NCBI RefSeq assembly: GCF_028476545.1
Contig: NW_026731610.1
Coordinates: 1,104,501 to 1,168,500, forward strand
Length of the DNA stretch: 64,000 nucleotides
Direction: 5' to 3'
Source of the DNA: Physella acuta
Taxonomy: Eukaryota; Mollusca; Gastropoda; Physidae
This document shows, one piece after another, positions 53,931-63,462 of the stretch (position 1 is the stretch's first letter; every line of letters begins with the position of its first letter). A program made the translations under genes and the position numbers. The notes under the pieces are model-generated. The model had not been told where the DNA came from and ran no database searches. It worked only from the letters and a program-made list of their open reading frames with translations.

Positions 53931-54065
53931 GTGTTCGATAGTTTAGCGTCCCCATTATTAAATGTCATGTCTATCTCAATGTCCTGGTCATTGGTCACTT
54001 TGATTTACTAAGTTTTAAATTCAACTCTTCTGGTACTAATGCTGTATATATTAAAATGACCATTT
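53931..54065 (-). pseudogene. Unit E1, broken copy
   Basis: EFKT, two stops, IKVTNDQDIEIDMTFNNGDA, KLSNT. Confidence 0.4.
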
Positions 54066-54540
54066 TATCTTGACATTTTTAAATTATAACTAAACTTGGC
54101 CGTGTCGGCCATTCTGGTTTAGCAGTTTCTTTGGTAAAACAAAATAAAGTGATCTTCCTTAATGTTTAAAACTAAAGTGGAAGTTATCTCTTTAAAACTT
54201 TCTCGAATATTTTTAAACAACAATAAGGGTTCGGATGGCACTTAAAGTGCAATCGGCCATTAGAAATATAGAATTTTGTGACAAACCCTCGTAGTTTATG
54301 TTTTATGCGAGAATGATATTAAATTATATGATAATAAAAAGTATCAAATTATGAAGGTTTTTAATAAATCGGAAACACATAAGTATAATTTCGTCAACCA
54401 AACTTCAACAGTACGCAAGATATAGGTTTTTGATAAACCGGACGAGAAGTAAGTATCTGTTCCGCTTACCGGAATATCGTTCGTTTATTTTTGCCATAAT
54501 GTAATACATCGTTTATATTCCGTAAACGTTAAAGTAGGAG
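54066..54540. repeat. Segment behind E1
   Basis: AACTTGGCCGTGTCGGCC shared with 31960. The rest is also seen in part at 12780-13000 (TAATTTCGTCGACCAAACTT). Confidence 0.5.
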
Positions 54541-54544
54541 TGCA

Positions 54545-55440
54545 CAACTACAGAACTTTCTGTATACTCTGTATTCGAGAAGGCAAAAAGGTTTTTGCAT
54601 TACCACCCACCTAGTGGATTCTCTATTAAATGGAGAACCGACGACAGTACTAGAATAATTTACATAAGAGGCAAACAAGGTTGGTCGTTGAACAATATAT
54701 AAGAAACGTTTTAAACAACGCTTTAAGCTTTGTTTGCATACTTCGAGTTCAGCCACATGTCACCTTATTAAAGAACTGATGATTTATACATTGAACTTGT
54801 CCCTTAATTCTATGGGATCCAAAATTAATTGATAAAACAGTAGAGCAGTACCACAATAGTAGTGGAGGTTTTAAACTTAAGCAAATTAGCAAGTGTTTGA
54901 GCTAATGCATTTCGTTACTATTAAGAGTCAAAACACATTTTCTTAAATTCAAGAATTATCAATAATAGACAAAATATACTATAAACGAATATTAATACAT
55001 ATGTTGACTCTATTAATTAAACAATATTTGTTGTTTACGTTGTATTATTATTTTCTTGCTTTATTAAAAACATAAGATATTGGTTGTTTCCCTTGAAAAC
55101 AATGCAAATTTAAATGGAAAGCAAATAATACAAATAAACAACTAATGCAAATCGAATCTGTTTTTAAACAATGCAATATATTTTTGCGTATTGTTTGTTA
55201 AACAGTCTTTTATTTCACATATTATTTTTATAATTAGCGAATGTGTTTATTTACATAAGCATCAAATCCACGTGCCAATTAGAGAATGAAACTCAAAGGT
55301 CTTATAGCAAGTGCGTTTGTTTTAAAATAAGAATCTAATTGTGTGCTTTAAATGAAATATTACGTGTATACCGTTTGATAGCATGACGATGCATGCACAA
55401 GTGATGAAAATCCATATTTACTCGCGATTTTTTTCTTACT
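54545..55440 (+). repeat. E-A-B-C module copy 26 with type-1 tail
   Basis: Partner of copy 1. Hairpin A at 54799 is changed to CCCTTAATTCTATGGG. The donor-like site is lost (TATAGCAAGTGCG). Confidence 0.8.
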
Positions 55441-55489
55441 AAATTGGAAACAAAAGAAAAATAATTTGCTTTCCGAGCTTCAATACCGG

Positions 55490-55720
55490 GACAAATATTC
55501 GGCAAACAAAGGAACGCATGCCCTTTTCTGTTGACGGGTTGTCGACAAAAGATATACAATTTTAACCAACTAAGGATCGGAACTTCTTTCCGAATTACTA
55601 AGTACATACAAATCATCGGACGGATCAAAAGTCATTACATCGCTAACATTGTACATTGAGCCAGCGGAGATCAGCGATATGATCCTATCGCATGTTTTCG
55701 CTCTTATTCAGTTCTAGTCT
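55490..55720. repeat. Module F, copy 4
   Basis: AAGGAACGCATGCCC, ACTAAGTACATACAAATCATC and GCGATATGATCCTATCGC shared. Confidence 0.6.
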
Positions 55721-56215
55721 ATTCCTCCCCTAGCACTAGTCTACACCTCCCCTAGCACTAGTCTACACATCCCCTAGCACTAGTCTACACCTCCCCTAGC
55801 ACTAGTCTACTCCGCCCCTAGTACTAGTCTACACCTCCCCTAGCACTAGTCTACACCTCCCCTAGCACTAGTCTACACCTCCCCTAGCACTAGTCTACTC
55901 CTCCCCTAGCACTAGTCTACTCCTCCCCTAGCGCTAGTCTACTCCTCCCCTAGCACTAGTCTACTCCTCCCCTAGCGCTAGTCTACTCCTCCCCTAGCAT
56001 TAGTCTACTCCTCCTTTAGCACTAGTCCGTGCCTCCATTAGTCCATACCTCTACTAGCACTAGTCCGCACATCATCTAACACTAATCCGCAACTCCCCTA
56101 GCACTAATACGCACCTACACTAGTCCGCATCTCTAATAGTCCGGACTTCCTTATGCTCTAATCCGCACCTCCTCTAGCATTAGTCCACACCTCCCCTAGC
56201 ACTGTTTAAGCGTGA
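55720..56215 (+). repeat. 22-bp minisatellite, about 14 good copies and degenerate tail
   Basis: Unit ACCTCCCCTAGCACTAGTCT plus AC, with the self-complementary core CACTAGTC/ACTAGT. From 56020 units are eroded. Duplicates elsewhere have only one to four units. Confidence 0.92.
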
Positions 56216-56406
56216 GGAAATACATGACTAAACAGTGCTCTTTATCTTTTTTTTTATTGAATAAAAATGAGCCCCAAAAGTCTATGTCTGTCGTTTACCG
56301 TCTAGATATGTGTGTACTAATTTTATGCCGTCGTGAAATCTAACATAGAGAATTCTACACATGTAAGTTATGTGTATGTCGGTCTAGCAGTTAGGGCACA
56401 TTATTC

Positions 56407-56629
56407 CTCTAACCCAGGGGTCGGCAACCTGCGGCTCGCGAGCCGCATGCGGCTCATTTGATATCAAGATGCGGCTCTCCAGCTCTTTGAACAAATACTA
56501 ACAATCTTAATAAAAAATAAAATATTTTAAATAAAAAAAATGTTAGTGGCTCTTTAAATCCATTGAAATTTTGATAAGTGTAACTTTTCGCTCTTCCGCT
56601 TCAAAAGGTTGCCGACCCCTGCTCTAACC
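56407..56629 (-). mobile_element. hAT MITE family 1, copy c, with 8-bp target duplication
   Basis: The element is 56415-56621 between CTCTAACC repeats, with ends CAGGGGTCGGCAACC and GGTTGCCGACCCCTG. Same orientation as copy b. Confidence 0.95.
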
Positions 56630-56689
56630 TACAGTTGCAAAATAGCCACACTATATTCTTATTAGTTGCTAGAGATATGAATGAAGTGT

Positions 56690-57110
56690 AGCATTTTGGT
56701 CACCGGGTGTTAAGTTGTTTTTTTTTTTTTAACCGTCGTTTTCGAATTGTAAGAAGTGTAGCATTTAAGCGAGCGGATAATGATATGTCTTGAAATGTAA
56801 AAGTGTTCACCGTGTTTTTAAACTGTTAAAAGAATAGGTTCTAAGCCACCGGATGTTGATGTTTCAAAATAGAGATGAGTTTCCTCATTTTGAAAAAAAA
56901 GAAAGATTTTTGATCGAGCTCACAATGTTCTGATAGAGATTCCTCTAACATCTCTTTCTCTTTGTATGTGAAAGTGAATTCTAAGATTTCATTTTACAAA
57001 GTTCTTTCTGTTGATATGTTTCATTATTTAGCAAACCGCATTTAAAAAAAAAAAAAAAAAATTCTCAATATTTCATGTGTAGACTAAATCATCTATTATT
57101 ATTCATATAT
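56690..57110 (-). repeat. Type-W segment
   Basis: Partner of 13490-13860. Confidence 0.6.
56935..56990 (-). pseudogene. Unit E2, type-W variant fragment
   Basis: EFTFTYKEKEMLEESL is readable. Confidence 0.4.
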
Positions 57111-57127
57111 TTCTTTGATTTAATAAA

Positions 57128-57300
57128 CGTTAATGATAGAGTCCCCAAAATTCAATATGTTGTCGATCTCCGTCTCTATCATTGATCAATTTGCTAAATT
57201 GCGTTTTAAATTATGTGTTTCACACTGTTGTCAAACCTCTATCGCGTACAACTTTTCTATTTTACTGTTGTTTGAATTGCATTGACCTTAACAGCTTGAG
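57128..57300 (-). pseudogene. Unit E1, broken copy
   Basis: FKTQFSKLIND is readable; RGKWLT and NYGDANL are eroded. Confidence 0.35.
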
Positions 57301-57351
57301 TTTTTTTTTGCAATAAACCTCAACTTGACCGTGTCGGCCTTGCTGGTCTAC

Positions 57352-57396
57352 TGTAGTCTTTGTCTTTGATGGTAGATTTGATTCTAGGAAATGTTG
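57352..57396 (-). pseudogene. Unit E3, first part only
   Basis: TTTCCTAG then IKSTIKDKDYS; the rest is replaced by the E1-flanking sequence at about 57350. Confidence 0.4.
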
Positions 57397-57414
57397 CTTG
57401 GAACTATTTTCGAT

Positions 57415-57900
57415 TTTTCAGCTAAACGACGCCTACTTAAGAGCAATCCTAGGTAGGATGATCCGTCACGACACCATCGAACTTACGATAAAATCGCCCA
57501 ACTATACTCAACGATCAAATCGACTACTCAAATTTCTAAACCTACGCACGATTATTCATCTCTCAACTACTCAAATAGCATCATCCAAATAAAATAAAGA
57601 TAAAATACACATTACTCAAAAAAAAGAGATGTAATACTATCCAACCTTCCACCATTACGCTATTCTCACATAGGCCTACTCAATCTAGTCAATTCTAGTC
57701 CCTTGATTTTAATTGATACAAAATTTTACTTTTCGCAAAAACCTATCTAACATTACAATTGCGGAAGTTTGATATCTTCAATAATTCAGCAGGTCATTGG
57801 CCTAATACTTTTTTATAGAGGTAATTAATTATTCAGATATCCAAAGATTACCAAGATGCAAAAAAGGTTGACCGACGAACTATGTAAAAGAAATACTAGG
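57415..57900 (+). repeat. Type-W segment and A-B module copy 27
   Basis: CAGCTAAACGACGCC at 57420; hairpin A right arm eroded (TTTTAATTGATAC). Third member of the close-pair arrangement. Confidence 0.7.
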
Positions 57901-57904
57901 CTTA

Positions 57905-58380
57905 AATAAATTATGGTATTAAATTATGTTAATAAAATAATTGTTAGCATTCTTCGAGTGTTGCTGTATATCACATATAAACAAATGATAGTATACATTT
58001 AGATTTTGTCCCTTGTTTTCAAGGAATCCAAAATTTAATTCAGCGAAAAAAACATCTAGATATTAATAAAAAGAGGTTTAACTACTTAAGCGATTCAGCA
58101 AGTCTTTGATCTATAACTTTAGCCAAGGTTTTAGAGTCAAATAGTTATTTAAAAAATACAAGAATTTCAAAAAAAGACGTTATTTACCGTAATGATGTTA
58201 ATAGTTTTTGTGTGTAATACAAAAGGTGAAACAATTATGTTTGTTTTTATTCTATTAGTTTTCTCTTTCATTAGAAAAAAAAATAAGTTATTGGTTGTTT
58301 CCCCTGGTTACAAAAACTTTAAATGGGAAGCAACTGATACAAAAAAATAACTAATCCAAATCGATTAGGTTTTTCAACAA
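57905..58380 (+). repeat. A-B-C module copy 28
   Basis: Hairpin A at 58008. C arms GTTGTTTCCC at 58294 and GGGAAGCAAC at 58325. The tail is cut by a TA tract. Confidence 0.8.
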
Positions 58381-58382
58381 TG

Positions 58383-58387
<5 letters not shown>

Positions 58388-58475
<88 letters not shown>
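58388..58475. repeat. TA microsatellite
   Basis: About 43 TA units at the junction between a type-1 start and a type-2 D segment, so it marks a recombination junction. Confidence 0.95.
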
Positions 58476-58477
<2 letters not shown>

Positions 58478-58494
58478 TATACATATTAATTTTA

Positions 58495-58925
58495 ATATAT
58501 TTTGTTTGACTTAGTCATGTGTGACGGTAAAAGTGCTATGCCGCCATCTTACCTTGCCTACGACACCCACCAGTTACCCGCATTTATATACCCATACCCC
58601 ATCACACTCACTTTTTGTAGGTTATTTCAGCACCCAGATCGTTGGTCATCTGACATAGCGGTCAATAATATCATTGGCTTGACCAACACGTGGACACCTA
58701 AAGAACTGTCAAGTCAGGATGGAGGGGCTAGCCATATGATACAGATAGTACAGCTGTATATTAAGGGGGAGGAAAACCTGAATCGCTTTTACTCTCTTCT
58801 TACTAGCTTTTATACGTGGAGATGAGGGCCGTCGTCCCTACTCCCACGTGCTCTTTGCAATTGTATTATTTACTTTGTTCATTTTTATTTACTGTAAAGC
58901 TTTTTATCTCATAAAATATTTATCA
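58495..58925 (-). repeat. Segment D and start of block J, E2 missing
   Basis: AAGATGGCGGC on the minus strand at about 58539-58551, CACGTGGACACC at 58687. The plus-strand frame of 107 codons here is not kept in other copies. Confidence 0.65.
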
Positions 58926-59221
58926 ATATCAGGGGCGTAGCGAGGGGGGGGGGGGCGAGGGGTGCGGACCGCACCGGGTGACACCATTTAGTGGGGTGAC
59001 ACCAAGGCATAAAAATAGCAAAATATATAGAGAAAAACTTGGGGGTGCAAAACGAAAGTTTGAGGGGGGGGGTGCAAATCGAAAACGTAAGGGATGGGTG
59101 CAAATCGAAAACTTGAAAGTTTGTCCCCGGGAAGGGTCGCAACGCCTCTGGGGGGGGGGGGGTGACACCATTGAGTGCCGCACCGGGTGACACCCGACCT
59201 CGCTACGCCACTGATCAATAT
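58922..59221 (+). mobile_element. hAT family 4 MITE with 8-bp target duplication
   Basis: The element is 58930-59213 between ATCAATAT repeats. It begins CAGGGGCGTAGCGAGG and ends CCTCGCTACGCCACTG. It has several G runs and three GGTGCAAATCGAAA-type units. Confidence 0.95.
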
Positions 59222-59403
59222 TACTAAGTATTTGTTACAACTAATAAACGCACATGTAACCTACGCTTGCAGTTTACTTTGTGAAATATTGAGTAACATA
59301 TAATTTAACTACATGCCGTAAACTGCGGATATTGCGTTGACTCGAGTCATCGGACCTGATTATTAATTTTACTTGCCGGCTGTAAACCCTTGCAAGACAA
59401 GGA
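59222..59403. repeat. Block J, copy 3, truncated
   Basis: GAGTCATCGGACCTGATTAT and TGCCGGCTGTAAACCC; cut at 59403 by unrelated DNA. Confidence 0.65.
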
Positions 59404-60037
59404 TTTAATTTTGCAGGGGCGGCCCCCCGACAGGATGCGATTTGACGCCCTCGTCTTTCCCGTGAGCGCTATGGTGACTACGTTCGGTCTAAACAGTGTG
59501 ATAGACAATGGATAGGATGGGGCGTTACAAGCACTTACTACATTAAATCAGGCGTGTCCTCTGGCGCACTGGTAGGGTACGATTAGGCTGCAAATAAAAA
59601 TGTCTTGAGGGCCATGTAATACGTTTTATTTTAATAATAAGAAAAATTAACCAAGGCTAGATTATTAACTGGGATGTTTCTTTTTGTCCGTAAAAAAATC
59701 CAAACAGTTTCGCCACTTAGCGAATGATGCAAAAAGCATCCATTTTTAGATAATCCAATCAGAAATTGAGATCGAGCATCTAAGAATAGACCATTAGTAG
59801 CACTAACATATTGCATCAGTCACACTGATGTTTAAAACACGTCTAATAATTACATTTTTACGTGTTAAATAACACATCCTGTTCATTTGTGTCACTTTAG
59901 TGAATGACACAATCTGCATCATCGTTTACAGGATGCTATTTGGCACGATGGCTCCTGTTAGTTTTAAGGAGCCAGGGTTGGTAAGCCGCGCCTATGCGCC
60001 TAAAGCGCCCATCTACGTCTCTGACACATGGGCGGTC
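59404..60037. other. Unassigned insertion of about 630 bp
   Basis: Starts CAGGGGCGGCCCCCCGAC (59414), with a GC-rich far end (AGCCGCGCCTATGCGCC). It joins block J to a type-1 tail. The CAGGGGCGG start suggests another hAT, but a matching right TIR and duplication are not evident. Confidence 0.4.
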
Positions 60038-60230
60038 ACCGAAGTGTTTTATTTCGCATGTAATATTTATAACTAGCGAGTTTGTAAGTGTGTTGATTTT
60101 AAAATTACAAAATAAATCATGCACCATTTCTTTTGGTAGTAAGACGATTCATGCAAAATAGATGAAAATCCATATTCACCAATGTATTCACATTTCGATA
60201 TTTTTTTTTTGCTTCTTAAATATTAAAAAC
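60038..60230 (+). repeat. Type-1 tail, internally shortened
   Basis: TAATATTTATAACTAGCGAG, then directly GTAAGTGTGTTGAT; the ATG segment is deleted. Confidence 0.65.
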
Positions 60231-60450
60231 CAGCCGATCCGAAGCGTAGCATACGCAGCTATTTAGATGTTTTATTTTCTACTTTTCAGTAATTCATAAT
60301 TTGTGAATTAGACACTACTATTGCTGCGACTAAAAATATTTTGCTTTAAAACAATACCAGATGCTCATTAAGGAAGATTATCCTAACTCTCACTTTCCAC
60401 CCCCCCCCCCTCCCCACGTGAAAGTAGCCGTTCGTGACGACAGTTTGCAT
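60231..60450 (+). mobile_element. CGGCGTA-headed element, left end
   Basis: CCGATCCGAAGCGTAGCATA, C run, TAGCCGTTCGTGACGACAG. Same site as three other copies. Confidence 0.55.
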
Positions 60451-60479
60451 AATCAACTATCAGCCACGCTAGAATGCTT

Positions 60480-60990
60480 ATGTCTACCTTGTCGTTGAAA
60501 TATCACTTTCTGTTTACATTGCTATTTCAGTTAGAACGCCTTCTTCCACCCCTCACCATGTTTACACTATACCCATTTAAGGAAGCTACTATTTGTCTGT
60601 ATCGTCGTCCCTGTATTTGTGTCGCCTGTGTGGTCAAATAATGGGACCTTGTTGTATGTATGAGGCTAACGGTCAGTCCCATTCGGGGTTCAAAGGTCAC
60701 GCCAGCCCGCGTCTTCCGTGAACAAGTTGTTGATAGTGCTCGGCCATGAAACCTTTATTTTTGTAAAGCTGATTGGCTGAATCGGTTACACGTCTGACTT
60801 GATGCATGGAGGGCGAGGCGATTTGGTGCCGTGTGGAATGGTAGGTTCGGATCCCGTCTGGGTTCTGACTGTTCTGTCTTTACTTGGACTATATTCTGTA
60901 CCTTTGTCTACCCTTGGCGTTGAAATATCACTTTCTGTTTACATTGCTATCTCAGTTACAACGCCTGCTTCCACCCCTCGCCATCATTAT
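60480..60990 (+). repeat. 85-bp direct repeat 423 bp apart
   Basis: CGTTGAAATATCACTTTCTG to CACCCCTCACCAT at 60480-60560 and again at 60903-60985 with few changes. Confidence 0.85.
60765..60875 (+). mobile_element. tRNA-derived SINE head of a second type
   Basis: TGGCTGAATCGGTTACACG (A-box type) and GTAGGTTCGGATCCCGTC (B-box type), about 75 bases apart. Unlike the other SINE it starts with a TGGC head. It lies inside the 423-bp interval between the direct repeats. Confidence 0.7.
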
Positions 60991-61082
60991 GTTTTGAACG
61001 CGTCATCCCAAACACAAGAGATTTGGGACTACCCAACCCTCCAGCATGACGCTCTCCTCACATACCCAAACACTTTGATCTT

Positions 61083-61430
61083 GTCCCTTGATTTCAAGGG
61101 ATCCAAAATTTGTAAATTGGTAATGGACTGAAGCAATTAAGTGTCAATTTTACATCTTTAATAATGCGGTAGGTCATTTAGCTAAGGCTTTTTTACACAT
61201 TTTAGAGCATAGAAATTATTCAGAAATCCACAATTTATTAAGAAAAGACAGGATATCACCTAAGAATATATTAGTAACTGTCGATTATAATAAATACATT
61301 ATTTTAGTTCATATTGTATTTCTTTTTGTGCGTATGCAAAAATTCAGGATATTGGTTGTTTCCCCTGATTGCTATGAATATTCAAATAGGAAAAAAACGA
61401 AAAGAAGGAAAAATTATTTTGTTGTATCAG
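61083..61430 (+). repeat. A-B-C module copy 29
   Basis: Hairpin A perfect at 61083. C left arm GTTGTTTCCC at 61355; the right arm is eroded. Confidence 0.75.
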
Positions 61431-61564
61431 TGATGTGTTTATCAATGTACATCTACCATTTCCATTTATATAGTTGTTATTTTCTAATAAGGTTCACAAT
61501 CTTTGCGTTTTTACACTCTCAGTCATTCTGTGGCGACAAAATCTACTATGGACAATTATATCCT

Positions 61565-61810
61565 CCATACTTTTTCTATACTCTGTATACGAGAAAGTAA
61601 CATGGTACTTGCCAATCTTTACATAAGTGGCAAACAAGGTTGACCTTTGAACAATATGTACCAAACGTTTTAACAAGGCTAAAACAAATCATGCCAGCAA
61701 TTTATTTTTACCTACATTATTTGTTTACAAAATTTGAGTGCAGTAGATATTTCCTAAACACAAGAATCGATGATATACACTTTCGTCCTGTCCCCTGTTT
61801 ATAATTTATT
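61565..61810 (+). repeat. Block E and degenerate hairpin A copy 30
   Basis: CTCTGTATACGAGAAAG, then GTCCCCTGTTTATAATTT: the hairpin right arm is lost. This is the last array copy before lower-repeat DNA. Confidence 0.6.
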
Positions 61811-61947
61811 TTTAAATTAGTTTAGTAGAAAATGTGAATGAATATCTCATCACAAACAAATTAGAGTAGAAACATGTGTTGACGAAACAATTATTTCTTA
61901 TCTTCATGTATGCAGCGTGTCTTGATGTCATGTTGGGATTTGCCTGA

Positions 61948-62130
61948 TTGCCCCTCCAGCACATAATCTGTAGCTGTTTTTCCAACTGTAACGGACGCCG
62001 TCTGTCAGACGCAGAACCGGCGAACGCCCCAGGTTCGTTTAAAGTAGTCAGACAGAAACCTTCTGGACAGTATGAGCACAACTATGTCTACATGGGCTTG
62101 TATCAACAGTCTAGGGGAAATGACACGTAG
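61948..62130 (+). CDS. Possible terminal exon of an unrecognised host gene
   Basis: The plus strand is open to a TAG at 62130. A plausible acceptor (GTCTGTCAG) precedes ACGCAGAACC, after which the frame reads DAEPANAPGSFKVVRQKPSG and QYEHNYVYMGLYQQSRGNDT. Higher GC than its surroundings and AATAAATAAA about 110 bases downstream (62238) fit a last exon with poly(A) signal. The opposite strand is also open across part of the region, so orientation is not certain. I do not recognise the protein. Confidence 0.35.
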   Translation: MPLQHIICSCFSNCNGRRLSDAEPANAPGSFKVVRQKPSGQYEHNYVYMGLYQQSRGNDT

Positions 62131-62139
62131 GATAGATGA

Positions 62140-62324
62140 AACTCAACTTAGGTTAAACTGACAACTACTATTTTAATTTATGCACAAGTATGTACAATAG
62201 ACAATAAGTCAACACCAAAGTAAACTTCATTAAGAGCAATAAATAAACCATAAAAAGCACTCACAGATAACTCAATGATACTGAAATATGTCTAACAATT
62301 AGATATTAAAGTCACAGGTAAAGC
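62140..62324. other. Unassigned DNA, possible 3' UTR
   Basis: AT-rich with an AATAAA at about 62239. No array landmark. Confidence 0.3.
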
Positions 62325-62492
62325 CTTGGTGAAATACCACACCTAAATACAATATCATAAACACTTGAATAATCACACAACTTGGTGAAATAACACACCT
62401 AAGCAATAGCTCATTAATACTGGAATAACCATACAACTTGGTGAAATATCACACCTAAACAATATATCTTAAACACTGGAGTGGTCAACAAC
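62325..62492 (+). repeat. 56-bp tandem repeat, three copies
   Basis: Units start CTTGGTGAAATA at 62325, 62381 and 62437, exactly 56 bp apart, each followed by CACACCTAA. Confidence 0.9.
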
Positions 62493-63020
62493 TCCTATAG
62501 TGAGGAACTAATATATATCCCCACGAACTGAACAATTCAAGTAAAACTTCACACACACACACCGCACTGTGTCTCCCGGGGTCTAGGTCAAAGTCCTCTT
62601 GAGAAGTCGTGTCTCGACCTTTTATCTGAGATCAAAACCAAAGGAGGCTACTATAATGTTGCAAGGCCATTGGTCGAGGATCGGTTAAGGATCTTCAATG
62701 CCAAACAACCATTGGCCGAGGTTCTGATAAGGATTAAAATCCAAGTCACATGCCGTGACGGAGTTCAGTTGGCCGATGCGTACCGGTGAACTAACAACTC
62801 TCTCAAGGCCAATCACAAAACTCAGGAGACTAAATAATAAAACATAAATAAAAAGACCTAAGTAGGTCACACAACCTTGAGAACAGATGACCACTTCTCA
62901 TTGGGGAACTTAGTCACTGCCCATTCAGTCTCCTTGAACATGAATGGGTGCCATATGCCTTGTGTGCTGGAGTGTCAGTGTGATTATTTTTAATCATTCT
63001 AACAATCTGAACACCTGACC
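62493..63020. other. Low-repeat, GC-richer DNA
   Basis: CCATTGGTCGAGG and CCATTGGCCGAGG are imperfect repeats at 62669 and 62711. No coding region recognised; no copy elsewhere in the window. Confidence 0.35.
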
Positions 63021-63462
63021 TGGTGAAAAATTATTAATGTACTTGTTCATACCGAATTTCTTTAAAGCATTACCATTTGTGCGACCACACTATTGGGAGA
63101 AACCCTCCAAAAAAAAAACCGAAATGGAATTAACGTAGCAACTTTTACCGGTGTCCACCTCCCCTCCAGAAAATTGAGTTAAGTCGTTACATAGCTAGAC
63201 TGCCCATCCCACTCCACAGTATCCAAACAAAGGGGAAGTAAAGCCATTGTGGAAATCCACGGGCCTAACGGTTGGCAACCTATTTAAACCTAGGTTACAA
63301 GAAATGTTTGATTAGGTTGGCAACCTAGATTGCAACAATTTTTCAGTTATTCGTGATGTTGCAGTGTCTTGAGTATTATTGTAATTAAAATATTTTAGAT
63401 TCAACATTTCAGCAAATATTGTTGCATTTGAACTGTGTGGATGATGTTTCATTTAAAAAAAA
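63021..63462. repeat. Relative of 8871-8960, then unassigned DNA
   Basis: TACTTGTTCATACCGAATTTC at 63041. An eroded, inverted family-3 hAT fragment (CGGTGTCCACCTCCCCTCC) is at 63150. GTTGGCAACCTA occurs twice at 63272 and 63318. Confidence 0.45.

Noticed and set aside
58502-58825. 107-codon plus-strand frame in segment D
   Set aside because: Other copies of the segment (29.8, 53.2 kb) keep only parts of it, and no domain is recognisable.
1583-61812. Helitron origin for the hairpin A modules
   Set aside because: No consistent TC start or hairpin-plus-CTRR end was found, and orientation is nearly uniform.
62140-63020. Solo LTR
   Set aside because: The stretch is non-array and has an AATAAA, but no TG...CA borders, primer site or target duplication could be identified.
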